Origin: Aphis gossypii
Taxonomy: Eukaryota > Arthropoda > Insecta > Hemiptera > Aphididae
Length of the DNA stretch: 64,000 bases
Direction: 5' to 3'
Assembly (NCBI RefSeq): GCF_020184175.1
Contig: NC_065533.1
Span: 60,364,351-60,428,350 of the forward strand
The position numbers and the translations under genes are program-made. Shown here piece after piece: positions 12,922 to 26,556 of the stretch. Under the pieces are notes generated by a model. It was not told the origin of the DNA. It did no database searches and was given only the letters and a program-made list of their open reading frames with translations. Positions within the stretch are counted from its first letter, which is position 1; the number at the start of each line of letters is the position of its first letter.

Positions 12922-14651
12922 GTATGTATAGCTAAAAATATTTGGTGTACTTTTTTTTTAATATTATTATGATATAAAAGTATAAACAAATTATTAAATG
13001 AATATTGTATACAATACTGCAGGGTTATATCTATCTTTGTGAAAAAAGCTTTACGTAATTATATTGATATAAAGTTTCATTTTAAAATTTAAAAAAAAAA
13101 ATGATTACCTACGTATTTAGTTGGTACGGGGCTCTCTTTTCCTATGGCCATAGATTTTTTTTACGGTCGTATTTTGATTCCGGGGCTTTTTTTCCAAGAT
13201 TCCTTTAATAATATTATAATATTAACGATAGAACTCAAAAGTGCAACCATATGTACCTATTTTAAGGGAGGGGCTATTATTATAAAAAATAATTATTTTA
13301 AATAAAAATAGTAAATTTATTTTAATTATTATGATCAATATCATAAACGGCGTAGGTATTTATAGTGTGTTTTTATATAAATGAGAAAAAATATAACTAA
13401 TAAAAATAAGTAAATTAAAAATATTCTTATATGTACATATATGAAGTCCAAAGGACATTTTAAAATAGCTAAACAATGTACTTTTTTGGGGGGTTTCAAA
13501 TTTATATTATATAAAGTTACCTACAAACATTGATAGCCGTTTATAAAATTTTAATTAAGATAGAAAGTTTATCTTATGTATTTATTTTTAAAAAATGATC
13601 TTTAAAAGATGTACCTAGGTACCTAACATTTATTTATAATTTCGACGGTATTTTTTATTGTCTAATGTTACCTGCTACTATCTAAATAATAATTCCACAG
13701 TTAAACTTTTAATATCACTTGATCAGAACAATTAACAACCAACATCATACTATACATTGTTGATAAGTGCAATCATGATTTGTGAAAAAAAATGATGTTT
13801 ATTATAATTATAGTTATGCATTGGTACAGAGAAAAAGTATTTATTTTTTTTTTGTTTTATCTATAAATTATATGGATTTTTATACTTATTACTATCAAAA
13901 CTACCAAAACACGAAATAACTATAATAGAATACAATTATGATTATAATTTTATATTAACAATATATTAAGAATTATAAGAACTATAGGTACCTATTTATA
14001 ATCGTGAATCATGTACCTATAGGTATAATATAAAACAACGTCAATTTAAGACTATTTTCTGAATTAAAAAAATAAAAATATTGATTTGAACAAAAAATTA
14101 TTTACTTGTCAGGTATTCAGTTACACACGGTATATTATACAATATGAATTATTGTCATGATTAAAACGATGATAAGTGATTATAGTTTATAATATTATAA
14201 TAGGTAAAAGTAAAAACCAAGTCTACCTGTATGAAAACAAATGATTTCATGAATTTTAAAACTGAAAACACTCTTTTTACATAATATTTTATTTTACTTA
14301 CTCCACGAAAATTATATGATTAAACAATCTACATTTTAGTATTTAACTGTACAATTTGGATCGTTCTATTTTTAGTCATTAGTGGTACTTGAATGATTAA
14401 TAATAGGTACATCTGAGTGGTACACAAAAAAAAAGGTTGAAAACCGCTTTCTTAAATTTTACTTTTGGAGTGATATATTAAACATACGGTATACATATTC
14501 ATCTATACAAGCCAAATTTTATAATTATTTATTTGTTTTACCTCTTTTTTTTTTTGGGGGGGGGGAGGAGGGGACATACGCCGTTATTATAGTTCATCAA
14601 CAATATATTGTATATTTTGGAATATTGTCATTGTAGAATATGTCTATTTGT
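12922..14651. other. AT-rich gene-less stretch
   Basis: No coding signal. A T-run followed by a long G-run (about 14545-14575) is the only marked feature. If 12.2-12.9 kb holds leader exons, this would be intron. Confidence 0.5.
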
Positions 14652-14659
14652 AATTCGTG

Positions 14660-14938
14660 CAGTGGCGTAGCTAGACACTTTTTCTTGAGAAGGTCCGATA
14701 TTTTGATGTATAAGGATTACCTATCAATGAATATTTTTAATAAATAAAAAAATAAAAGCATATCGTATTTATTATACGCATATTATATGAATTTGTTTTA
14801 TATTTTATAGCTTATAGTACCTACCTACAGTAGTCATATAGTATAGACTACATTACATTCATTACGATGAAAATATTTATTTTTGAGAAAAGTGGACAGG
14901 CCTGGGCTTACCAGGCCTACCCGCTGGCTACGCCACTG
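14660..14938. mobile_element. 279-bp hAT-type MITE, CAGTGGCGTAGC ends
   Basis: Inverted ends CAGTGGCGTAGC and GCTACGCCACTG are flanked by AATTCGTG (14652-14659) and AATTTGTG (14939-14946), an 8-bp target duplication with one mismatch. It is non-coding. A truncated relative in the opposite orientation lies at 53684-53766. Confidence 0.87.
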
Positions 14939-15289
14939 AATTTGTGGATAGGTTGTACGTCGTATGCATTTATTATTCTAGTTAATGAATAATAACATAA
15001 TATAATACCTATTATTATTGTCTATCTTCCACAGATTATAATGATTAGTGAGCGGTGGATGATGGTATTAAAATTATATTTTTATTTTACTAAACCAACA
15101 CAGTACACACTTGCACACTCTATAGACCCGTTGTTCAGTAATTTACCTGACACCTAATGTACAACCACTTTATTTGCATATCTTTTTTTTTTTGGAAATC
15201 AAGTAAATGAAATTATTCATTAATCCAATAATAAATACATGCAAGTACTGCAAGTGTTGGTGAAAGACAAAACCATATAATAGTATTTA

Positions 15290-16911
15290 GATTCTGAACG
15301 AAGTGATGAATGTATTGATTTTACAATGGTGTGTGTTTTTTAGATTCTGAACGAAGTGATGAATGTATTGATTTTACAATGGTGTGTGTTTTTTTTTTTT
15401 TTGTTTTTGTGTCTGTGTACAGCATAACTAGTCGAAATAATGCTCCAATTTCAAACTATGGGGGTGGTTTCCGATGTAAAAGTGAATATCCTTGGTGCAT
15501 TATAGAGGTAAAAAGTTAACATTTTCCAACACTTTTCAAAAAAATCGAGAAAAACAAAAAAAGAATGACGGAAAAACGGCAATTTTTACGCAAAACCAGT
15601 TTTCGACCAAATCGATTTTTTTTTATGGTTGTAATTCAAAAACTAATCACTGAAAATACTTGAAATTTTCACCAAATGTTAATGTCAGTGGTATCCGTAT
15701 ATAGTTAAATTTTCAAAAAATTTTGACTTTTTTTGAGTTATTTATAGACCACTGAATTTTTCGATTTTTTTGAGAAATTTTTTTTAAAGTGTCGATAAAA
15801 AATTTTTGGATGACCAAAAAGTTTTGAAAATTTAATACAAGGTTCGTTATGAGTTGTTTTTAATGAAGCTAAAAAAAATTAAAAATCGTTAGTCACAATT
15901 TTTTTTTATAAGCGTTTTTAGTTCAAATTTTTACGAAATCTGTCGAAAACGCGAAAATTTGCAAGTAATTTTGAAGTTGAAAAATCATAAAATTTTTTTC
16001 TTTTATAACTAAGTTTTGAAAATTTGGTACAAGGTTTTCCATACATTTTTCTTCAAATATCTGTAAAAAAAACTCTACCGGATTCAGACAAAAAATTTTT
16101 ATGAGTGTTTGAAATTTAAATTTTTACAAAAACCGCGTTAAATAACAGTTTAGCCTCAAACGATTTTTGTACGTATTTGTTATTATTCAAAAAGTATAAG
16201 TCGTAGATACTTGAAAATTTTACCAGTTATTAAGATTCGCGTTTTCTTTACGTGATTTAAATTTCAAAATATTTTGACTTTTTTTGAGCTATTTATAGAC
16301 AACTGAAATTTTCAATTTTTCTGAAAAAATATTTTTGAAGTGTCGATAAAATTTTTTTGGCCCTATCAAAATACTTGAAAATTGTATACAAAGTTCCTCA
16401 TATGTTATTCTTATAGTGATTAAAAAATTATAAGAATACATAGGCACAATTTTTTTTTATTAGCATTTGAAGTTCAAATTTTGACAAAAATTCGTCAAAA
16501 TTATGAATATTTGCGAAATATTTGAAGTTGAAAAATCATAAAATTTTTTGTGTTTATAACTAAGGATTAAAAATACAACACTAAGTTTTCCATAAGTTTA
16601 TCTTCAAGTATCTATAGAGAAAACTCGAAGCATCATTATAGGAAAAATTTTAAGTGCGTTTGAATTTTAAATTTTAACGAAATAGCGTAACGATAACTGT
16701 TTATCCTCAAACGATTTTAAATATTTGTTATTATTCAAAAAGTATAAGTCGTAGATACTTGAAAATTTTACCAGTTATTAAGATTCGCGTTTTATTTACG
16801 TGATTTAATTTTCAAAATATTTTTTAATATAAGCTGGTTTTTTTAAACCACCTTTTTCACCAACCACTAGAAATTATATCCTAGGCTAACAAGTCATCTT
16901 CGTTCAGAATC
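15290..16911. mobile_element. 1.6-kb repeat with 14-bp TIRs and 550-bp internal periodicity
   Basis: It begins GATTCTGAACGAAG and ends with the exact inverse, CTTCGTTCAGAATC. The first 53 bases are duplicated in tandem (15290 and 15343). Internally, blocks such as AAGTATAAGTCGTAGATACT recur 548 bases apart (about 16194 and 16742), with a more diverged unit before them. There is no transposase frame. A related copy lies at 50870-51725, and a lone end at about 52505. The family is not identified. The inverted ends suggest a non-autonomous DNA element, but no target duplication is clear. Confidence 0.7.
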
Positions 16912-17439
16912 GTTTTTCGTATACAATGATAACTATCATTGGATTCAAATTTAACACTCCTATAATATATAATAATGATCCATACGGCACCTAATGTACA
17001 GCAGAGCGGTACTCACTTGCCCGCTTTTATAAATTCTTATAGTTTTTCATAACTCATAACCAATGATTGTTTGAAAATAATTTTCATACAGTAAATAAAA
17101 TATAAAACTCACGAACGCAGTAGGTGATTAATAATGTATAATACTATAATGTATATTTTTTATTGGTAAAATAATGAAGTAATCTTTGATCGTATAAAAA
17201 TTATATTAATTATCTCCATTATATATATTGACAAACTATTATACTAAAATAAATTATGGATTTTTTTTCATATACTAGTTACATACTTCAACATCGATGA
17301 AATTTAATAGCAAAGTTGTATTTAGGGTTTTTGTAACATTTCTATAATGATCAGAAGCGGGGGTTCATAACCTTTTTATTAAACACTGCACACATTTTAC
17401 ACATAATTTTAGTATTACACGAGAAACGTTTTCATCATC
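16912..17439. other. Spacer, nothing recognised
   Basis: AT-rich, no open frame of note. Confidence 0.5.
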
Positions 17440-18876
17440 GCAGAAACTTTTTTTTTAGGTCATCGTATAATGTATTGCATATTGATAAATGATGATAACA
17501 ATTTAGTACTGAGAAATTCTTATTTTTAATAATAATTCTATTACAATATATTATACTATAATACTTGAGTCGTGAATCAACAGATGATAACCACCGATCT
17601 AGTGTCTCGGCGACCGCGGGTGATTTTAAACACTAACTATTAAAATAATTTATTAATAGTTTTAAACAGACAATATTAACGAAGATGATTTTCTATACAT
17701 ACATAATGCAATATTACAGTGTTCATGGTATAATATTCACTAAAGGTTTCAAAAACTGTTGAATATCTAACAATCCATATGTTTTCGAGTATATATTTAT
17801 GGGCAAGACGTATCCGATTATTTTCAACGAGTTTAGAATGCACAGTCGGTAAATGCCATTTGTCGGTGACGGTGGCGGTAAAATAATGCAGGTGCGAGCA
17901 CAAAAGACAGAGGGTGTAGGATCCTGTTACGAACACTGTATTCTGTAGAAGACCCTAAAAAGAAATTGTTATTTGGATCCTACAACAATATTACTTGCTG
18001 TGTCCTTTTTCGTTTTTCGTGCGACGCAGTATGTTAGTAGTTTATAACATTTCGATATAATACGAGTATATAATATATGTGTTTTTCTTCTTCTTAGGAT
18101 TTAACGACCGTTTTTGCCCATACTGTAGAGTTATTATTATTATTATTATTATTATATACCCTTATAATAGTTTTCGTGCACTCAATGGTATAATATATTT
18201 TTTAAAAATGTCATTTTTAATCTTGATTAAGGTTTGCCTTGTATTCAGTATAATGTATTATGTGATGTTAAATAGAGTCGAGAAAGATTTTATCTTTAGA
18301 AATGGCAATATTTGAATTGAAGATTATAAATTATGGACTTATAGTTTACCTTGTGACAATATTGTTGTCTTGTATTTTATTTTTTATGGTTTAAATGGAA
18401 ACGACCGTTAACGAGTGAGAAATCAATAGGTACCTACACAGTGCTTACACGATCGGTGTGGCGCCAGTTTACTTCAAAAAATACCTGCACGACCCGGTAG
18501 GAAAATCGATAATATAATATTATGTAGGTGTGGTTAGATGTATGAAATAAAATATAATAGTAAGTTTATTTTGTTGATTATAAGGGAAAAAATATCTTTA
18601 CCATTGAACACGATTTCATTTATAAAATTTCTTATTTCAAAATTAATATAGCGTAGTCATTTGTTAAAAAAATTCAACTCCCATGTATAATTGCAGTACA
18701 TCGCTGTCGGTCATTTTATGTTACGTTCATAGAGACATAATAGGTATTATTATCGTAAAATAATGTACAGTTTGAAATGAATTTTAATTAGCATGTTGAT
18801 ATATTTAGCTTATTGCATTTTCTTATCCGTAAAACAAATATTTTTTTCATATGTTATAGTCGTTTATATTCTAAGG

Positions 18877-19634
18877 TTATAATCTAGAACGTCCCCTTCC
18901 GTGCCTTTTCACCAATGATACAATGGACGCCCCCCTCCTGAACGGGACAATTTCCCCCTGGACAAAAAATAAATAAATATTAGACAATAATAATATAAAA
19001 TGCGAACACATAAATGTATAAATAATTAAATTAATATATAAATATAATTGTTAAATGTACATAATGTACATAAATGTTACAAAATTTAAATAATACAAAA
19101 TATCAAAAATATCATAACACTGTTGATATTAAAATAAAATATCAAATAATGAAAATCAAAAATATGACGGAATAAAATAAAACTATTGAAAAAAAATTAA
19201 AAATTATAAAATTATTGATCTATAAATTAAAATTTTTATTGAAGCACTTGAGTAGTTGAGTAGCTCATCTGTAGATAAGTTTCAATAAAAATCAAAATAT
19301 ATTTGGTTGATTAATTCGCACTTGTGTTGCAGATTTATTGTTCCACCCTTCCGAATTATTGTTTGTTTTATTAACAAATTGTGAAAAATGCTCTACAAAA
19401 TAAGAAAATGCATTAAAATCGTAAAAATTTCTTTAAATTATCAGTATCATATATTAAGATGATCGTATATTTCTGGTAAAACCAAAGTACCTGTTTTCAA
19501 ATCAATTATTATATAAAAATATAAATAATATTCGGGAAGGAAACGTCTCAATCCGGGGGTGAAATGTCCAGTACCGCTATAATTTCCGGAGGGGGGAAGT
19601 CACAGGGGGGAGCGTCCATATTCCATGTTAAAAA
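18877..19634. mobile_element. Insertion specific to copy A with GC-rich inverted ends
   Basis: It sits exactly where copies A and B of the segmental duplication diverge (after CTAAGG) and ends where they rejoin. Both ends carry GC-rich, roughly inverted blocks (GGACGCCCCCCTCC near 18924; GGGGGGAGCGTCC near 19605), while the middle is AT-rich and non-coding. Probably a non-autonomous DNA transposon; precise ends and target duplication are not resolved. Confidence 0.5.
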
Positions 19635-19960
19635 CCTACTTAAATATTTAAACAATTATTTGATTAGTGATTGACATAATTATTATTGTCAAAAGTCAAC
19701 TTTTAATAAAACATTAATTTAATATGAGATTTAGTTATCCAAATAATACATAGGTAGTTTTATTTTTCACCCTAATTAGATTGCATGTTTTATTTATGAA
19801 AATTATAATACTAATTGATACATGATATATTTAAGAATAAATATGAAATATAATATTTCATATCTATCAAGTAATTAAAAAATATTTTACTAACTTTATT
19901 GATGCTCTACGACTCTTTATGACGTATAATACTATAATAATATTATACATCATATTATAT

Positions 19961-19983
19961 ACATATATATATATATATATATA
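19961..19983. repeat. (AT)n microsatellite
   Basis: Uninterrupted AT dinucleotide run inside segmental copy A. Confidence 0.8.
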
Positions 19984-20403
19984 AATCGTTACATCGAAGT
20001 ATACACAGTTAAGCCGAGGCCATCAGGACACGTTTTCTCGGTGCACCACTATATTTTATAAAAAGGGACCGAATCTCCTTTGACAGTGAACAATACTGCT
20101 AATGTACATCTATACTGCAGATGTTCAATATAAATAAGTATACAATAAAACATATTGAACTCATATGAACAGTGTATAATGTACACCTGCAAATATGTAT
20201 ACACATGCATCGAGTTAATTCATCCGGCCGACGAACAATAACTTTGGTTACTCAATATTTCTTATAAAATATTATAAGAATTTATCACTAGAAACTTTAT
20301 TAAATTTTCAAGCTAAAATTAAATAAAATGTTAAAACATTAAAAAAAATATAATTAGAGCACAGAAAGTGCCAAAAAAATAGGTAATAAGAAAATGATAT
20401 GAT

Positions 20404-21550
20404 GTAAAATGCATAAATATAATATTAAAAGTCTGCATAATTATTTAATTTTAAATTACAACTAAAATCAAATTCTGTTCTTCTATTTTTTTTAGAAAAC
20501 TAGTTATTTTCTGAAAATTCTTTTTTTTTATAATTTTTTAGTTGATATTTTTGTAGTATTCTTGGAAAATATTAATTTTTTTTGATTTTAATTTCTAACA
20601 AAAACCACTTACAAATTTGAAAATCAAAGCAGTATATAATACTTATTATCATAAAGCTTAAAAAAATCAGAAAAGAAAATCAAAAAACTCGCATAATTTT
20701 AAAACAAATACATTTATTGGAGGTTGGAGCTTTGTTAATGTCACAGTTGGTAGGTACGTATAGCACAAATGTAAATAATGTAATTGTACTCATTATATGT
20801 TTGGCAATGGCATATTTAGTTAAAACATTTCTAAAGTAAAAATATTTTAACTGAAAATAATATGTGTGTTAATATTAAACCAATTTATATATTGATCTAT
20901 ATATGTCCATATGTCATATACAATATACAATATACATACATTAACATGATATTACTATATATATATTTTAATGTTAATATAATATCTATAGATATGATGG
21001 ATACATCGAGATTATCAATTATTCCTTTATCTCAATGAGTGAATATTAAGATATACACTACAAATATAGATAGAGCTTACTAAAACAAAAGTATTGTATA
21101 CAAAACACTGAGCGCTAACTGAAAAATATAAAAATAATAAATGTTTCATAAAGACTGACATTGCCAGAGATATCATGTACTTACATACAAATAATACATT
21201 TATTATTATTATTTTTTAGGAGTGGGAATGGAGTAATATAGAATATTTATAATTTAGATGCTGGAAATTCGATGGATAAAAATTATTTAAACCACGCTTT
21301 TATTGTTGAATTATTATGTCAATTTTATTTTACGTATTATACATCAATACATCTCTATAAGTTATTTACTATTTTGGCATTTTTTAAATTTATTAGTATA
21401 TACTTTTATTTATAGCGCTTATTGTATTTGTTTTCATTTTATAATACCTATTTACATCAACTTTATTAATATTTGTAAAATTACTAGTTATATCGGTGAG
21501 TTATAAAAATATTAATAAAATATTAAAATATTAATCATTCCTGTCAAAAT
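20404..21550. other. AT-rich gene-less stretch
   Basis: Homopolymer-rich, no coding signal, no clear repeat ends. Confidence 0.5.
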
Positions 21551-21554
21551 CAAT

Positions 21555-22010
21555 TAATTGTATTGATTCTCAAACTGTGCTCCACGGAGCCTTATAGGGC
21601 CCTAAAAAACTAGTCTAAAGGCTCCGCGGGCACATTTGAATTCAGTTCATATTTTATTATTTGTTAAATCGTTACAAGTTACATAAATTATACTTATATT
21701 GTATACAGTTTGTATATTACCAATTTATTGATCCATGATTTTTTATGAGTTGTAAAATTGGTATTTCAAGTTTTTGGGACTCCGCGAATTTTTTTTTAGC
21801 ATCATTAAAAGGACACGATACGATTGCGCGCGGTCCATGTCAACGGTAGCTTTTTAAGCGTATGATTTGCGAAATATATAAGTCCATGGTAAATCCGTAC
21901 GATATTATAGCAGATTATAGTAGATTATTTATAACTTATTTTTTCCGATACCAGAGAAATTTCCCATCGCTAATAATTAAATGGTTAAAATAAGTTTGAA
22001 AACCACTAGT
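21555..22010. mobile_element. Degenerate hAT-like element (TTCTCAAACTGTG type)
   Basis: The left end reads GATTCTCAAACTGTGCTCC. The right end reads AAGTTTGAAAACCACTAG, the inverse of the CTAGTGGTTTTCAAACT form common at hAT ends. The interior contains the typical CGGAGCC/GGCTCCG blocks. Target duplications are not recognisable, so it is old. There is no coding capacity. Confidence 0.5.
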
Positions 22011-25000
22011 ATAATATCATCACTATACTGCATTAAATAAAATTATTGATGATTACGATTTCCTCCAAATTGATAAAATTATATTCAAACTATACGCTTA
22101 TGCTATCGTTTGTACGTTATTTAAAGAAAGAAAATATTTTTCGTATGAATTATATATATTGTATATTTTATTTTAATAATAATAGGCAATGTTTTTGAAT
22201 GTGTGTGTATAAGCGTCCTCAGTCTATCAAATACTTGATATTTATTACACATTTACACAGCACATAGATAATCCTATACCCAAGTATGTACATTTCGAAG
22301 ACGATTCTTTAAATTTTTTATTTAAAAGAAATGTTCATGCAATCATATAAGGATTTTTTGGCTCAAGAAAAATGAATATTTTTTTTTCGTATAAGATTGT
22401 CATAGATTCTATAAAATAAAAGTTATTATAATTTAATATAATTTTAGACTTCTATTTTATATTTTGTACCGCCTAAATAGATTAGTGTATTAAAAATATA
22501 TGTAGTATATACCTACCTATTTTAACGAAGTACAAGACATGTATTAAGACAGCCTGACAGTAGAATTATACTTAATTAGTTACGGGCTACGCAATGTAAG
22601 ATCAGCTATAAACTAATAATTTATAAACTATATTATATGCTGCTCATAATGTACAATATCATATGATATTCAACTTTAATTGGTATCTATTTCTTTGTCG
22701 ACTAATTAAAAAAAAAGTTATCAAAAATATAAATCGTGTGTATAGATATACACATACGATAAATGTAAATCAAAAATGTAATTTAATATAAACAATTTAT
22801 AATTGTCCACTAATAATCACATAATTGACACATAATATTTATACATTGCATATAGTATTTTAACTAATGGTGCGATAAAAGTGAAAATTCACAAATTAAT
22901 CTATTTGTTTGAATATTAAGTTTTATAGTTTTGTTTTTAAATACATAAATTACTGGTATCACCGTATATTTTATAAAATCGAAGGACGATTATATTTAAT
23001 TATTTATAATTATAATGAATAAATAAAATAACTTTTTTCATAGATTTGGAATATTATTGTACACAATTATAATTCTTCGACTTACATACATTTTATAAGT
23101 TATGTGTTTTAATAGAAATATAATTTTTTTTTAATTAAATTAATTTAGATTAAAAATTGAAGCCATTAGTGTTTTATTAAAACCATAGCTAAAGTATATC
23201 AAATGTACATACTAAACTCATAATTAATCCATAGTTAACATAGAAACAATAAAATATCAAGTTATTTTAAATCTTAAATAATAGATATAGCTATAAATTT
23301 CGTGAACAGTTTAATATTATTAGTTTTACTATAGTTGAAATATGTTGTAGACTTTGGGAAGTAGTAAAATATATAATACATTGATGAATACCTACCATTT
23401 TACTAAACGTAGTACCTACCCACCTCTGTCCATCATTCTCCTAAAGTATATAAAATAATTCACACGTCCAAGCGACAATATTAATAGACACATAGACATT
23501 GCTTTTCCTCCTCAATTTTGTGACACTACATATTCCGTGGTTTTGACATTTTTTATGCGTATTAAGAATTGCATAACGATAAAATGAATTCAATACGCAG
23601 TGAAACCTTTTCTCTTAACGGAAACCACTAAATAGCTGATACCTCCGAATAACGAATATAATTCCAGATACCTACCAAGATTGTCTAGTGTTGTGAAATT
23701 TAATAAAATAGGTTGAATAATATACAAAAACAAAACTGTTATTTGATACGTAGGTACCCTAAACTTATCAAAACGTTTTATGTACAAGATTTTTTTTATT
23801 TACAGTCTATATAAATAGTACAAATACATAATTGAGTAAATTTGATGAATATAATGATTTTTGACATGAAGTACACACGACGAGAGAAAATATCCAATGA
23901 TATTACTTTACACTTAACAGTTAAAAATAATAAGTAAAAATGACATTAGATATTATGTAATAATCAGTGTTCAGAGTTCAAGTATGATGGTGGCAGATGA
24001 TAATATAAACAATAATTAGTATAATTTCACTAAACGATAATTAAACATAAAATTATAGTAATAACTTTAATATGTATGTAAAACTAATAATTAAAATAAT
24101 AATAAAATAAATTGAAAGTTGGTTATAATTAATTGTAACTTATAAGTTCTTATACGACTCCCTACCTACCTACTACCACTGAACGACATATAAAACAAAA
24201 TATGAATACAAATGAAAAATATAATTTTATTTTTATTTAATTTTTAATTTTTGTGACTATAAAAGTATTACTCACCCGCTATATTTTACCCACTTTCTAA
24301 TCCAACGTTGGCTATTTCATTACAATTCGAGTAATTTGACGTTTAAAAAATTAAAACACGTGATGAAAAAGTATTTTTTACTACAATGATTGAAACTAAA
24401 TCTCGCTGTATTCAAGGAAGACGTTCAGAATGAAATAACAATTGATCAACATCGGCATAGTATGTATTATGTATCACTAAACATTAGAGAAGTAATAATA
24501 ATTATTAATAATAATCAATTGAATATTTAATATACGTACCAATGAGCACTTAAAATCTATGAACCGTTGATTATTGTAAAATATATACTATTTCATAAGA
24601 ATATCGGTTATGTATTTAAATCATTAAATAGTAATATTACCTACTGTATAGGTACTGTATTACTATGATAAACCATCATCGTTCTTACGATTGAGCGCGT
24701 GTAAGGCGAGAGGTGTGTATATGTTTGATTTATCATTGCAGTGCATATAAATAAAAAATAAGGTAAGTACTATCTATATTGCGGCAAACGAAAAATTAAT
24801 TTACCGATAGGTATAATATTATTGTTAGAAAAGCGAACGGGTGTAATGTGTTCAAATATATATACACTACGATTAGAAATTAAAAAAAAAAAATTATCTC
24901 GATTTGTTTCCAATAAGATTTATGCTGCAGACTAAATTATGATTTTTCGGCAAAATTTCAGTTTGTTCATATCACTTAAAAGTAAAATGCATTTTTAGGG

Positions 25001-25555
25001 TCATATATAATCAGTTATGATGTGTAGGTAACAGAAAACGAGATCGTTTGTATTTCATAATGCCCAAAACTCAAAACGAAAGCAGCTATCACACTAATAT
25101 TATAATTCTATAACATGGTTATTACTACGACAGAAAAAGGTATGAATTATTATACGATAAAAATATGTTATAGTAAGCAAATTATTTATAAAAAATATGT
25201 AAAAATGAAAAATTTTACTTCCATCAAACATTAGTTTTAACATTGTTTCATAAATTCACATTAAATCTTGAGCGTTTGTTCTTTTAAATCATTTGTATGT
25301 TATTTGTCGCAAACCAAATATAACATTTTTGTATCTAACACGGTTAGTAATATTTACCAAAGACACGTAGCCTTATACACGTATTCTATCGGGCGTTTTT
25401 CTGGTCTTTTTTGGTCACTTACGTTAACCGTCGACCATTGTCCATCTACCTATAGACGTATAATAATATATTATTATATATTGAGATTATAGCTATAGAG
25501 GTCCGTACTTGTTAAAATACGGATAACATTATATGAAATTATCTTGTATAATTCA
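22011..25555. other. Long gene-less AT-rich region
   Basis: Stops are dense in all frames. Short open stretches are single-exon, AT-biased and show no domain signal. No tRNA, rRNA or known miRNA was recognised by eye. Confidence 0.5.
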
Positions 25556-25557
25556 TA

Positions 25558-25632
25558 TAAGCATGGCGCCATGGCCCAAAGGGGGTTCTGGACGATCCAG
25601 ACTGAACCTGCCACCCAGGTTGTGCCTCTGAC
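25558..25632 (+). other. Isolated GC-rich block ending at a GTAAGT donor
   Basis: About 70 bases of GC-rich sequence (GGCGCCATGGCCC onward) end in CTGACG before GTAAGT, amid AT-rich DNA. One frame from ATG at 25570 is open to the donor (about 19 codons); another from 25564 stops just before it. It could be a small exon or a fragment of a retroelement. I do not recognise the peptide. Confidence 0.25.
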
Positions 25633-26270
25633 GGTAAGTCTACAACGATACGTCCTATAGAATTGTATTATATGATTCTAACGTTAAAATAATTTCAAGA
25701 TCGATTGTTCAATTGTAGTTCACTATTTAATATTTACCGCTCTACTGTGTATACTTTAATCACATCAAATAAAATAATTTTATTGTCAAACATTATAGTT
25801 GATGTGACGCAGTAATATTGTGTGTGAGATCAATATTGAGTGTTTCATTAGCAAAATAAAATAAGATATTGTTTTATTCACTGTTATTATATCATACGAG
25901 TGATCAGTCGCGAGTGGCGCCAATATATTATGGGCTAACGATCATACCTGGCTTTTGTAATTTTTATTCGTGGCGTTGGGACTATTATAAATTATAGCAA
26001 TAAATAATAGGTGTAAACAATAAATAAATACAGATCTTTTATAGATGTATGTCTTAATTAGTAACTTACACATTATATTATCAAATAGGAGTAGGTATAT
26101 AATAGCTTATTCCGTGTTATTTGGAAGGAAATATACGATAAGTTCTCCTTTCTTTCTCTATCTCTCTCTATATATATATATTAATATTTAGTATTCTTAA
26201 ATTATAAAATATTATGTACAGATTACTTCTGCAAGGTATAAATTATTTGGCATTACAATGTTAAACTGAC

Positions 26271-26556
26271 CATTTGAAATCGTTATAGAAACATGTGAAG
26301 GCAATATATATATGTATACAGAGAGAAAGACCTAATCCACGCTTTGTAAGAAATTTTGAAGAATAATGTTAAGGGTTGTTATGTTTTTTTTTGTTCGTTT
26401 CACGTTCAACTCTGAGAATAATAGAGACCACACAGGTTAATGCTGTACATAAATATATATCATATAAAAGGGACTGTCTCCATTCAAAAACACGTCTTGC
26501 AGGTGTTCTGCAGCGTTAACAACTGCCTTCACATGTTTCTACAACGATTTCAAATG
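26271..26556. repeat. 33-bp inverted repeat with 220-base loop
   Basis: 26271-26303 is the inverse of 26524-26556 with one mismatch (32 of 33). The arms contain CATTTGAAATCGTT and ACATGTGAAGGCA. A third, diverged relative of the left arm and its upstream flank lies at 26994-27050. If transcribed it could form a long stem. Confidence 0.75.

Larger units (their letters stand above)
17440..20403 (+). repeat. Segmental duplication, copy A
   Basis: Aligns collinearly and in direct orientation with 34600-37303. Long near-identical blocks are shared, for example those starting TTTTAGGTCATCGTATAA, TAATATAATATTATGTAGGT, and ending GAGCACAGAAAGTGCC. The copy is interrupted by an insertion at about 18877-19634 that is absent from copy B. 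No conserved open frame is shared by the two copies, so the segment looks non-coding. Confidence 0.88.

Noticed and set aside
17440..20403. Segmental duplication as a duplicated protein gene
   Set aside because: The two copies share no open frame; indels occur in all frames.
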